A stretch of 64,000 bases of DNA from Bacillota bacterium (GTDB lineage: Bacteria; Bacillota; Clostridia; Lachnospirales; Lachnospiraceae), in NCBI GenBank assembly GCA_023434365.1, contig JAEYSV010000029.1, forward strand, positions 22,112 to 86,111, read 5' to 3'. Positions within the stretch are counted from its first letter, which is position 1, and the number at the start of each line of letters is the position of its first letter. Below, in pieces: positions 1-7,152 of this stretch. The translations under genes and the position numbers were made by a program. The notes beneath the pieces were generated by a model. The model did no database searches. It was given only the letters and a program-made list of their open reading frames with translations, and was not told the origin of the DNA.

Positions 1-39
1 TTTAGGTATTTGTAATCCATTATTAACAATTCTAATCAT
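1..39 (-). CDS. 5' end of an unidentified gene running off the window
   Basis: An ATG at 39 reads leftward for 13 codons (MIRIVNNGLQIPK) to the window edge without a stop. A perfect AGGAGG lies at 45-50 with a 5-nt spacer, and a sigma-A-like promoter lies further upstream, so the start is well supported. It is divergent from rqcH. The 13 residues are too few for me to name a family. Confidence 0.6.
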   Translation of the reverse strand, partial: MIRIVNNGLQIPK

Positions 40-70
40 TTAATCCTCCTATAGTTAGCTTATAGCTTTT

Positions 71-98
71 ATCATAACTGATTTTCCTGTTTCGTCAA
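71..98 (-). promoter_or_regulatory. sigma-A promoter for the leftward partial gene
   Basis: On the minus strand, TTGACG (98-93) and TATGAT (76-71) are separated by 16 nt. They sit about 35 nt upstream of the AGGAGG/ATG of the partial gene at the left edge. Five of six bases match the consensus at each hexamer. Confidence 0.6.
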
Positions 99-188
99 GA
101 AAAAAACTGTTAAATCTCTGTGAACTCTTTGCTTTTTTAGCTTCCTATGTTAGAATTAGTCATATTTAAAGCAAATGAGGTAATCAAG

Positions 189-1940
189 ATGGCATTAGAC
201 GGAATTGTAATGGCCAATCTGACCAGAGAACTACAGTCAGAACTGGTAGATGGTCGAATAAATAAAATCGCACAGCCCGAAAAAGATGAATTATTGTTAA
301 CGATAAAAACGAGAAATGGTCAGGCAAGACTACTAATTAGCGCCTCTGCCAGCCTGCCCCTCATGTATCTGACCGAGGAAAATAAACAAAGTCCAATGGT
401 AGCACCTAATTTTTGTATGCTGCTTCGTAAGCATCTTAATAGCGCGCGCATTAAAAGTATCAGCCAACCTAGTTTAGAACGTATTATACAGATTGAAATT
501 GAACACCTTAACGAACTCGGAGACCTCTGTACGAAATACCTAATCATCGAAATAATGGGAAAACATAGTAACATCATTTTCTGCGATACTGATTTCATGA
601 TAATAGATAGTATCAAACATATCTCCGGTATCGTCAGCAGTGTTCGAGAAGTGCTACCCGGCAGGCAGTATTTTGTAGTAGAAACGGTGGAAAAACTCAA
701 TCCATACGAAGTAACCTATGACGAATTTGTCACCAAAGTACTACAAAAACCGACTACTTTAGAAAAAGCAATCTATACTTCCCTGACTGGATTCAGCCCG
801 GTGATGGCCAATGAACTTAGTTACCGTGCTAATATTGATGCCGATACGAATTGTGCAGCGCTCACCGATGCCAATTATCAAAGAATATATAACGAATTTG
901 ACAAAATGATGCTTGCAGTAAAGCAAGGTGACTTTGTTCCAAATATCATCTTTGATGATAATATCCCAATTGAGTTTGCCTCTCTAAGTCTTTCTTGTTA
1001 TGAGACAAAAGAAAGTCAGACATACGACCGCATCAGTACCGTGTTATTAGAATATTATGCTGCAAAAAGTGTCGTTACGAGAATCAAGCAAAAATCCTCC
1101 GATTTACGTCATATCGTAGCAACTGCGATTGAACGTGCCAGAAAGAAAAAGGATCTGCAGGAAAAGCAACTAAAGGATACCGATAAACGTGACAAATTCC
1201 GTATCTATGGGGAAATGATAAACTCCTATGGCTACTCCCTCTCTCCTGGTGACAAAGAACTAGTCTGCGAAAATTATTATACAAATGAAGAAATCAAGGT
1301 ACCACTTGATCAGACGCTGACACCAGCGGAGAACGCGAAAAAGTATTTTGATAAATATAACAAATTAAAACGGACGTATGAGGCAACAAAAGAACAACTT
1401 CTTGAAACCGCCTCAGATCTTACACATCTTGAATCGATTGCAAACTCGCTTGACATCGCGCTAAACGAAGAAGACTTAGTTCAAGTGAAAGAAGAACTCG
1501 TAGAGTACGGTTATATGAAGCGAAAAGCTCCCGTTGGAAAAGGAAACAAAAAGCAGAAAATTACAAGCAAACCATTTCACTATATATCCAGTGACGGTTA
1601 TCATATGTATGTTGGCAAAAACAATTACCAAAACGAAGAACTGACCTTTAAACTTGCTACCGGCAATGATTGGTGGTTCCATGCCAAAGGTCTTGCCGGA
1701 TCTCATGTAATTGTGAAATCTGACAATGATGATTTGCCAGACAAAACCTTTGAAGAGGCAGCAAAGCTGGCTGCTTACTATTCCAAAGCTAATAAGGCCT
1801 CAAAAGTTGAAGTGGATTATATTCAGAAAAAACATGTCAAAAAGCCAAATGGATCCAAACCTGGATTTGTGATCTACCATACCAACTATTCCATGCTAAT
1901 TGAACCAGATATCACTGATATCACTCAAGTGAAAGGATGA
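189..1940 (+). CDS. rqcH: Ribosome quality control protein RqcH (NFACT family)
   Basis: A 583-residue NFACT protein, the bacterial counterpart of Rqc2/NEMF. The family binds 50S subunits carrying stalled peptidyl-tRNA and directs C-terminal alanine tailing. Seen here: an N-terminal NFACT-N domain starting MALDGIVMANL, a basic central coiled coil (about residues 300-420), and a C-terminal NFACT-R domain with the hallmark DWWFHAKGLAGSHVIVKS. I start at the ATG at 189 because GAGG (177-180) is 8 nt upstream and homologues begin here; an in-frame ATG at 147 would add 14 residues without an RBS. With this start the functionally important Asp97-Arg98 pair of RqcH falls exactly on Glu97-Arg98 (SLERI), a conservative change. 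It is followed after 4 nt by hisJ, so the two are probably co-transcribed. Confidence 0.93.
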   Translation: MALDGIVMANLTRELQSELVDGRINKIAQPEKDELLLTIKTRNGQARLLISASASLPLMYLTEENKQSPMVAPNFCMLLRKHLNSARIKSISQPSLERIIQIEIEHLNELGDLCTKYLIIEIMGKHSNIIFCDTDFMIIDSIKHISGIVSSVREVLPGRQYFVVETVEKLNPYEVTYDEFVTKVLQKPTTLEKAIYTSLTGFSPVMANELSYRANIDADTNCAALTDANYQRIYNEFDKMMLAVKQGDFVPNIIFDDNIPIEFASLSLSCYETKESQTYDRISTVLLEYYAAKSVVTRIKQKSSDLRHIVATAIERARKKKDLQEKQLKDTDKRDKFRIYGEMINSYGYSLSPGDKELVCENYYTNEEIKVPLDQTLTPAENAKKYFDKYNKLKRTYEATKEQLLETASDLTHLESIANSLDIALNEEDLVQVKEELVEYGYMKRKAPVGKGNKKQKITSKPFHYISSDGYHMYVGKNNYQNEELTFKLATGNDWWFHAKGLAGSHVIVKSDNDDLPDKTFEEAAKLAAYYSKANKASKVEVDYIQKKHVKKPNGSKPGFVIYHTNYSMLIEPDITDITQVKG

Positions 1941-1944
1941 TGAT

Positions 1945-2751
1945 ATGATTACCGCCGATTATCATGTACACACCTCATTTTCCTCAGATTCTAAATCAGA
2001 AATGGAAGAAATGATTCTGGGAGCCATAGCACTCGGCTTTGACAGGGTCTGTATCACCGACCACATGGATTATGATTTTCCAGATAAATATAAATTACCC
2101 TTTGTCTTTGATCCAGATGCTTATTTTACAAGACTCGATGAATTAGAGAAAAAATATCGTGATAAAATCAAGCTATTAAAAGGAATTGAATTAGGTTTAC
2201 GCCCCTATCTGTCTGACCGATATGAAACATTGATAACCAGCTATCCCTTTGATTTTGTAATTGGTTCCTCGCACCTTGCAAACGATATGGACCCCTATCA
2301 GAGTGAATACTGGGCAGATATTACAGAAGAAGAAGGACACCGAATTTATTTTCAGTCAATCGTAGACAACATTAAGTCCTATCAAAACTTTGATGTCTAC
2401 GGACACCTTGACTATGTCATCCGTTATGGTCCAACAAAAAACCAAAACTATCGTTACCAGATGTATCAGGATCTACTAGATGAAGCACTCAACCTGCTTA
2501 TCGCATCCGATAAAGGAATTGAGCTCAATACCGCCGGTTTCAAATACGGCTTAGGTCAGCCTCATCCTCATCCTGACCTAATCAAACGCTATCTCGAACT
2601 CGGTGGCAACACCATAACCATCGGCTCAGATGGACACCGTCCAGAGCACATGGCCTACGACTTTGATAAAGCACGCGAACTGCTGCTATCCTTTGGAGTC
2701 ACCCATTATACCGTCTTCGAAAAGAGAGAAAAAATCATTCTACCCTTGTAG
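1945..2751 (+). CDS. hisJ: Histidinol-phosphatase of the PHP family
   Basis: A 268-residue PHP-superfamily phosphoesterase of the HisJ/HisK type. It removes phosphate from L-histidinol phosphate, the penultimate step of histidine synthesis, in the cytoplasm. Metal-ligand motifs are visible: DYHVHTSFSSDS at the N terminus, ITDHMD (about 37-42), an ELGLR glutamate near residue 83, IGSSHLA near 107, a YGHLDY motif near 152, and the C-terminal GSDGHRPEH. The length is normal for the family. It starts 4 nt after rqcH and uses AAGGATGA as RBS. No other his gene is nearby, so it is a stand-alone copy. PHP proteins vary in substrate, so the exact reaction is inferred from family resemblance. Confidence 0.85.
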   Translation: MITADYHVHTSFSSDSKSEMEEMILGAIALGFDRVCITDHMDYDFPDKYKLPFVFDPDAYFTRLDELEKKYRDKIKLLKGIELGLRPYLSDRYETLITSYPFDFVIGSSHLANDMDPYQSEYWADITEEEGHRIYFQSIVDNIKSYQNFDVYGHLDYVIRYGPTKNQNYRYQMYQDLLDEALNLLIASDKGIELNTAGFKYGLGQPHPHPDLIKRYLELGGNTITIGSDGHRPEHMAYDFDKARELLLSFGVTHYTVFEKREKIILPL

Positions 2752-2761
2752 ACTAGTTAAA

Positions 2762-3037
2762 AAAATGGTTCAGGTTACAAAGGCTATTATAGTTTTGTAT
2801 TTCGTCAATTTACCTTAATGTTTCTAATCAAGCAGGAAAAAACATATTTCATACGCAACGTGCTCTCGCTCGGATGACGTCGTAGCGGTACGTAAGGTCA
2901 CAAAATACGTGACCTAAGCACCGACGTCGTCATAACGGTTGCGAATCAAAATATGTTTTTTCCTGCTTGATATATCATCTTTGATGTGTAAATTGACGAA
3001 ACTCAATTTTTTGCAGCTTTTGTAACCCAAGCCATAT
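2762..3037. repeat. 276-bp imperfect palindrome between convergent genes
   Basis: The two arms pair across a centre near 2900. Matches include GGTTACAAAGGCT (2773-2785) with AGCTTTTGTAACC (3015-3027), a 14-bp perfect match (2800-2813 with 2988-3001), a 23-bp perfect match (about 2827-2849 with 2949-2971), CGCAAC/GTTGCG, and an apical AGGTCAC (2895-2901)/GTGACCT (2909-2915). The CpG-rich centre contrasts with the AT-rich surroundings. The element fills nearly the whole gap between hisJ and the leftward glycosidase and could terminate both transcripts. It resembles a palindromic MITE, but no transposase or second full copy is in the window. Confidence 0.85.
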
Positions 3038-3040
3038 TTT

Positions 3041-3964
3041 TTATTTTATGAAGTGTTTTTTCACTACGTCACAAGCTGGTTTTCCATAAATGGCGTAACC
3101 GCCCTTATTCTTGCCTTCCGCTTTTTTATATAAACGTGTGCTCCAATCCCACAACCCGTAACCCTCAACGAATGGGCGTTTTTCACAGGCTTCAAACATA
3201 GCTTCATACCATCTAGCCTGTTCTTCTACGTTTATTTCACCCTTCTGATTCCAATCATTTGGAATAAAACTAGAGTCAGTAACTGACATACAACCATTTT
3301 CAGCAAAAAAGAAAGGCTTCCCCTCTTTTTTAACTACTTTCTCAATCCGATCAAGTTGCGCTTCCCAATCATTGATTGGATAATAGCCACTTGAAGAAAT
3401 CACATCCACTGCATCCCACCAAGTAACATGCTCTTCTTGATATTTGTCCGTATTATATGTAATCAGACCTCTATATACCTTTTTGACTTCAGCCACTACT
3501 TCACGCCACTCACGGTCTCTACGCTGTGCCTGTACCATTTCACAGCCAATCACAAGCATCTCGCAACCTGTTTGCTCAGCAATCTTAGCATAATGTACCA
3601 TATATTCTGTATAAGAAGCAAACCAGTTACTCCACTTCGGTTCGCAAACAACATCAATATCAAAAAAGTTAATATGAGCACGCCAAGTACCATTGCGACA
3701 ATTCAAAAATGGTTTCAAAATGACACGTAAACCAATCTCATTTGCATAGACAATCAGCTTTTTAAGTTCCTCATCTGTCGGCATATGTTCATGCTTATAA
3801 TCCACATACTCACTCTGCGCGGTATCCTGTAACGCACCAATAACTAATATCACCGAATTACATCCAGTTTCTTCTTTCATAATCCGTAACGATTCTAAGG
3901 CCTTCTCTGAACAACAGTGACCCTTCATAATTCCAGTAAATGATACTCCATTGATAAATTCCAT
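3041..3964 (-). CDS. GH113-like glycoside hydrolase (beta-mannanase type)
   Basis: A 307-residue single-domain TIM-barrel protein without a signal peptide, so probably cytoplasmic. It resembles family GH113, whose characterised members are beta-mannanases/mannosidases of clan GH-A. The expected two catalytic carboxylates are visible: Glu142 in VIGCEM (after strand 4) as acid/base and Glu222 in FFAENG (strand 7) as nucleophile. The C terminus has GYGLWDWSTRLY, typical of strand 8. The ATG at 3964 is preceded by GAGGAG; a GTG four codons upstream lacks an RBS. It is a single-gene unit with its own promoter and ends inside the edge of the large palindrome. Cytoplasmic location suggests it works on imported oligosaccharides. 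Substrate is not proven by sequence. Confidence 0.75.
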   Translation of the reverse strand: MEFINGVSFTGIMKGHCCSEKALESLRIMKEETGCNSVILVIGALQDTAQSEYVDYKHEHMPTDEELKKLIVYANEIGLRVILKPFLNCRNGTWRAHINFFDIDVVCEPKWSNWFASYTEYMVHYAKIAEQTGCEMLVIGCEMVQAQRRDREWREVVAEVKKVYRGLITYNTDKYQEEHVTWWDAVDVISSSGYYPINDWEAQLDRIEKVVKKEGKPFFFAENGCMSVTDSSFIPNDWNQKGEINVEEQARWYEAMFEACEKRPFVEGYGLWDWSTRLYKKAEGKNKGGYAIYGKPACDVVKKHFIK

Positions 3965-4042
3965 AAGACTCCTCACTTATCTTTATGCATATTCATGTTG
4001 CACCTAATGTATTAGCTTATAAAAGCACACCCAAACGTGCTT

Positions 4043-4068
4043 GAATACAACCATTATACATTGTATTC
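4043..4068 (-). promoter_or_regulatory. Promoter with operator-like inverted repeat for the GH113 gene
   Basis: On the minus strand a TATAAT (4058-4053) lies inside an 8-bp perfect inverted repeat, GAATACAA (4043-4050) and TTGTATTC (4061-4068). The -35 (TTTTAC, 17 nt upstream) is poor. An inverted repeat wrapped round the -10 is a typical repressor site; no regulator gene adjoins it. Just downstream is a small hairpin, AAGCAC/GTGCTT, near 4023-4041. Confidence 0.45.
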
Positions 4069-4252
4069 TTACAAAGTAAAATGTGATATTTCATAAGAAA
4101 TTTGGACTAACTTATCATGTTACGCCAAAAACATTCATATAATCATATTAAAGATAATAATTATGCTACCCAAAGCAAAACAGCCGGTTATCATTATAAG
4201 CAAGCTAAAATCTAAGCCCTCTTATAAAAAACCGACTGATCACATAGATAAA

Positions 4253-4292
4253 CGGGCTTTTGTAAGCAGAAACCACTGCCCCCAAAAGCCCG
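4253..4292 (-). terminator. Hairpin downstream of the small membrane protein gene
   Basis: CGGGCTTTTG (4253-4262) and CAAAAGCCCG (4283-4292) form a 10-bp perfect stem with a 20-nt loop. On the minus strand it lies about 100 nt past the stop of the gene at 4389 and is followed by a short T-rich tract. The rest of 3965-4388 holds the GH113 promoter and a tandem repeat; the open frame at 4205-4414 looks non-coding. Confidence 0.5.
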
Positions 4293-4335
4293 TATTTATT
4301 ATACCTTAACACACATATTAGATAAATTAACATAG

Positions 4336-4426
4336 CATAATTACTATGCTTCCTCCAGTTTATAGCATTAATTAACTTTTCATAATTGCTATACTTCTTC
4401 CAGCCTTGTAACATTAATTAACTTTT
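4336..4426. repeat. Imperfect 45/46-bp tandem duplication of a gene 3' end
   Basis: Two adjacent units, 4336-4380 and 4381-4426, share most of their bases; both end ATTAATTAACTTTT. The right unit contains the last codons and stop of the small membrane protein gene (4389), so the left unit is a duplicated, untranslated copy of that 3' end. Confidence 0.75.
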
Positions 4427-4598
4427 GTGTACAAATTGCTGATAGTGGAATATTTATAACGATAAGAACAAAAATACCAATTATATCAGATAGAACATTA
4501 AACGGAATAAACCTATTCCATACAAATTTTAGAATCATGAAAAACAATACATAAAAAGCAATAAAAATAATCCAAAACACAAAACGCTTAGCCATCAT
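4389..4598 (-). CDS. Small membrane protein of unknown function
   Basis: About 69 residues with two hydrophobic helices: a first of about 20 residues (FWIIFIAFYVLFFMILKFVW) and a second around IGIFVLIVINIPLSAI. A short charged C terminus ends TRLEEV. No family recognised. It is supported as a real gene by GGGGG (4605-4609) 6 nt before the ATG at 4598, by a promoter (TTGTAA, 18 nt, TATAAT) about 50 nt upstream, and by a hairpin downstream. Overlapping ATGs at 4604 and 4595 are alternatives. Its last 11 codons lie in one unit of a tandem duplication. It stands alone between the GH113 gene and the isc operon. Confidence 0.55.
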   Translation of the reverse strand: MMAKRFVFWIIFIAFYVLFFMILKFVWNRFIPFNVLSDIIGIFVLIVINIPLSAICTQKLINVTRLEEV

Positions 4599-4647
4599 TA
4601 GCATCCCCCTTCAAATATTTAAGCAAAAAATTATTTCCATTTATTAC

Positions 4648-4677
4648 ATTATATATTATTAAGCTACCTAATTACAA
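4648..4677 (-). promoter_or_regulatory. Promoter of the small membrane protein gene
   Basis: Minus strand TTGTAA (4677-4672) and TATAAT (4653-4648) are 18 nt apart and lie about 50 nt upstream of the ATG at 4598. The region is AT-rich, so a chance match is possible. Confidence 0.45.
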
Positions 4678-4790
4678 CAATTTTATCCGCATTACCTCTA
4701 TTTTATGAACATCTTCATTCTTTTAGGAAAACCAATTTTCCTATCCAAAATAAACGTTAATTAACATGCCAAGCAATAAAGTTATAATAC

Positions 4791-4829
4791 AAAAAGAGCA
4801 AACCCACCAAACGGCCTTGCCCTTTTAAA
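4791..4829 (-). terminator. Terminator of the isc-mnmA-yfcE operon
   Basis: On the minus strand an AAAAGGGCAA arm pairs with TTGCTCTTTTT (one G-T pair), leaving a T-rich tail. It lies about 100 nt past the yfcE stop, just beyond the heptanucleotide repeat tract. Confidence 0.55.
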
Positions 4830-4831
4830 AT

Positions 4832-4966
4832 ATGCTCTTCACTCTTTTTTCACGCTCTTCGCTCTTAACTATCTTTTCATCTCTTCACTCTTCACTCTTA
4901 GTTCTTAACTATCTTTTCAGGCTCTTAGTTCTTCACTATCTTTTCAGGCTCTTCACTCTTCACTAT
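4832..4966. repeat. Degenerate heptanucleotide repeat tract A
   Basis: On the minus strand the tract is built of 7-nt units of the pattern GAAGAGT/GAAGAAC/TAAGAGT, broken by GAAAAGATAGT-type units. It starts inside the last codons of yfcE and continues about 90 nt past its stop. The same repeat family occurs at 23624-23840, again over the 3' end of a gene. Minor variants (GTGAAG, GTTAAG, GCGAAG) show it is not a simple clean microsatellite. Confidence 0.8.
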
Positions 4967-5473
4967 TTTTTTAAAAAGGAACTCTCCATTCTCATAAATC
5001 ATATAAGAATTTTCATTGCCATCCTTTGGAATAGAAACCGAACCTGGATTTAAATATAAAATCCCATCCTGTTCTATCATAGCCTGCACATGAGTATGCC
5101 CATGAATCAGGATATCTCCTTTATTCATCGGCGGTTTGTTTTCAAGATTGTATTGATGTCCATGAGTCAGATAAACCATACGATTATCTAAGAACAAGAC
5201 TGCATAATCAGCCATTATCGGAAACTCAAGAACCATCTGATCTACCTCTGCTTCGCAGTTGCCACGCACGCAGAGTAACTCAGACTTCATTGCATTTAGT
5301 TTCTTAATGACTTCTTTTGGTGCATATCCTTTTGGCAAATCATTTCTAGGTCCATGATATAGCAAGTCTCCGAGTAAGATTAACTTATCCGGAGCTTCCT
5401 CCTTAAATCTCTCCAGTAAGATATCAAGAAAATACTCGGAACCATGGATATCTGATGCAAACATTAGTTTCAT
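4925..5473 (-). CDS. yfcE: YfcE/MJ0936-type metallophosphodiesterase
   Basis: A 182-residue calcineurin-like phosphoesterase. Metal-site motifs are complete and in order: SDIHG (8-12), GDLLYHGPRN (about 36-45), GNCEAE (about 71-76), THGH (about 104-107) and HGHTH (about 124-128). Relatives hydrolyse artificial phosphodiesters; the natural substrate is unclear. An AGGAGG is 7 nt before the ATG, and the mnmA stop lies just upstream, so it is translated as the last gene of the isc operon. The final residues (KKIVKSEEPEKIVKN) and the stop are encoded by a heptanucleotide repeat tract, so the native C terminus appears replaced or extended. Confidence 0.88.
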   Translation of the reverse strand: MKLMFASDIHGSEYFLDILLERFKEEAPDKLILLGDLLYHGPRNDLPKGYAPKEVIKKLNAMKSELLCVRGNCEAEVDQMVLEFPIMADYAVLFLDNRMVYLTHGHQYNLENKPPMNKGDILIHGHTHVQAMIEQDGILYLNPGSVSIPKDGNENSYMIYENGEFLFKKIVKSEEPEKIVKN

Positions 5474-5484
5474 GAATGTTCCTC

Positions 5485-6564
5485 CTACGAAAGAATTGTA
5501 CCTCCGCCAACCACATAATCACCTTCATAAAAGACAACTGCCTGTCCAGGAGTAATGGCACGTTGAGGTTCTTCAAATACACATTCAATGGTATCTTCCT
5601 TAGTCATCCGAATCACTGCTTTAGCACCTTTATGACTATATCTAATCTTCGCCATAACTTCCATTGGCTCAGTCAACTTTTCTATTGACATAAAGTTAAT
5701 GTTATTACAGATTAGCTTGTCCGCAAATACTTCTTCACCAGTACCTACGACTACTTCATTCGTCTCTGGGCGAATCTCCAGTACAAAAACCGGATAACCA
5801 AGGCTTAGATTCAACCCTTTTCTCTGGCCTATTGTATAATGAATGATTCCTTTATGTTTTCCAACAATCTCACCGTCTCTATTAATAAAGTTGCCTGGTT
5901 TTGGAACAACACCAGCTTCTTTTTGAATAAAACCTGCATAATCATTATCCGGTACAAAGCAGATTTCCTGACTGTCCGGTTTATTGGCAACACGCAAATC
6001 AATTCGTTCAGCTATCGCTCGAATCTGGTCCTTTGTATATTCTCCAACTGGCATTAACGTATGCTTTAACTGTTCTTGCGTCAGATTATAAAGCGCATAG
6101 GTCTGGTCTTTCGCCGCTGTCGCAGACATTTGTAAGGTATATCGGCCATTTTCCAATTGAATAATTCGTGCATAGTGCCCGGTTGCAATATAATCTGCTC
6201 CGATATTTAAGGAACGTTGCAATAACGACTCCCATTTGACATATCGGTTACAGGCAATACAAGGATTCGGAGTCCTTCCTTGAAGATACTCTCTGGTAAA
6301 ATAATCCATAACATTGTCTTTGAATTCCTGTTTAAAATTCATTACATAGTAAGCAATCCCCAGATCAGATGCGACTCTTCTGGCGTCTTCTACAGCACTC
6401 AAACCGCAGCATCCACCGCTTTCCTCCAGGGAACAGACATCTTCGTCCTGCCATATTTGCATCGTGACACCAACTACTTCATAACCGGCTTCTTTTAACA
6501 AATAGGCAGCAACCGAAGAATCCACTCCACCAGACATTCCTACTACTACTTTCTTCTTTTCCAC
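5485..6564 (-). CDS. mnmA: tRNA-specific 2-thiouridylase MnmA
   Basis: A 359-residue cytoplasmic enzyme that makes the s2U34 modification in tRNA-Lys, -Glu and -Gln, using ATP and sulfur relayed from a cysteine desulfurase. The PP-loop GMSGGVDSS (9-17) binds ATP. The catalytic cysteines are Cys102 in NPCIACN and the one in SQEICFV near residue 205, with the conserved TGHYARI between them. The C-terminal OB-like domains are present. The start is a GTG with AGGAG 6 nt upstream. It lies 21 nt after iscU and 11 nt before yfcE, so it sits in the same operon as its probable sulfur donor IscS. Confidence 0.95.
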   Translation of the reverse strand: MEKKKVVVGMSGGVDSSVAAYLLKEAGYEVVGVTMQIWQDEDVCSLEESGGCCGLSAVEDARRVASDLGIAYYVMNFKQEFKDNVMDYFTREYLQGRTPNPCIACNRYVKWESLLQRSLNIGADYIATGHYARIIQLENGRYTLQMSATAAKDQTYALYNLTQEQLKHTLMPVGEYTKDQIRAIAERIDLRVANKPDSQEICFVPDNDYAGFIQKEAGVVPKPGNFINRDGEIVGKHKGIIHYTIGQRKGLNLSLGYPVFVLEIRPETNEVVVGTGEEVFADKLICNNINFMSIEKLTEPMEVMAKIRYSHKGAKAVIRMTKEDTIECVFEEPQRAITPGQAVVFYEGDYVVGGGTILS

Positions 6565-6585
6565 GGTTGTCTCCTAACGTATTGA

Positions 6586-7026
6586 TTAATACTCTTCTAC
6601 TACCTCTTCCTCTTCATGAATATCACTTTTTGGTTTTGATAACCCTTCAATTGTCATATTGTTCTTTTGTGCATAATCCCATAATGCGGAATGAATTGCT
6701 TCTTCTGCTAATAAGGAACAATGTACTTTTACCGGAGGAAGTCCGTCAAGTGCTTCCATAACAGCTTTATTAGTAACTTTTAAAGCTTCCGAAACGGTAA
6801 GACCTTTCACTAATTCAGTAGCCATACTGCTTGTAGCAACTGCTGCGCCACAACCAAATGTTTTGAATTTACATTCACGAATTACACCATTTTCATCTAT
6901 ATCAAGATACATTCTCATGATATCTCCACATTTTGCATTACCAACAGTGCCAACACCGCTTGCATTTTCAATTTCCCCAACATTTCTTGGATTTTGGAAA
7001 TGATCCATAACTTTTTCTGTATACAT
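6586..7026 (-). CDS. iscU: Iron-sulfur cluster scaffold protein IscU/NifU-N
   Basis: A 146-residue scaffold on which Fe-S clusters are assembled before transfer to target proteins. The three ligand cysteines are visible in GNAKCGD (about 33), KTFGCGAA (about 59) and VKVHCSLLAEEA (about 102). The start MYTEKVMDHFQNPRNVGE is typical. The C terminus has an acidic tail (HEEEEVVEEY) not needed for the fold. AGGAGG lies 7 nt before the ATG. It follows iscS after 126 nt with no evident terminator between. It is probably iron-responsive through IscR. Confidence 0.94.
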   Translation of the reverse strand: MYTEKVMDHFQNPRNVGEIENASGVGTVGNAKCGDIMRMYLDIDENGVIRECKFKTFGCGAAVATSSMATELVKGLTVSEALKVTNKAVMEALDGLPPVKVHCSLLAEEAIHSALWDYAQKNNMTIEGLSKPKSDIHEEEEVVEEY

Positions 7027-7152
7027 AGTTTATTCCTCCTAAGGTCTATATTAAACGTAATTTTTTATAAATGATACTTCTTATATGAAGTCATAATTGA
7101 CTTTTTACTATGATTTTTATAACCTTTTATGATAATTCCTAATCAGATTCGA

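Noticed and set aside
4205..4414. 69-codon open frame on the minus strand
   Set aside because: It runs through a tandem duplication and a terminator-like hairpin, has no convincing RBS, and its sequence looks like translated repeats.
4832..4966. Possible CRISPR array
   Set aside because: Units are 7 nt with no unique spacers, and no cas gene is nearby.
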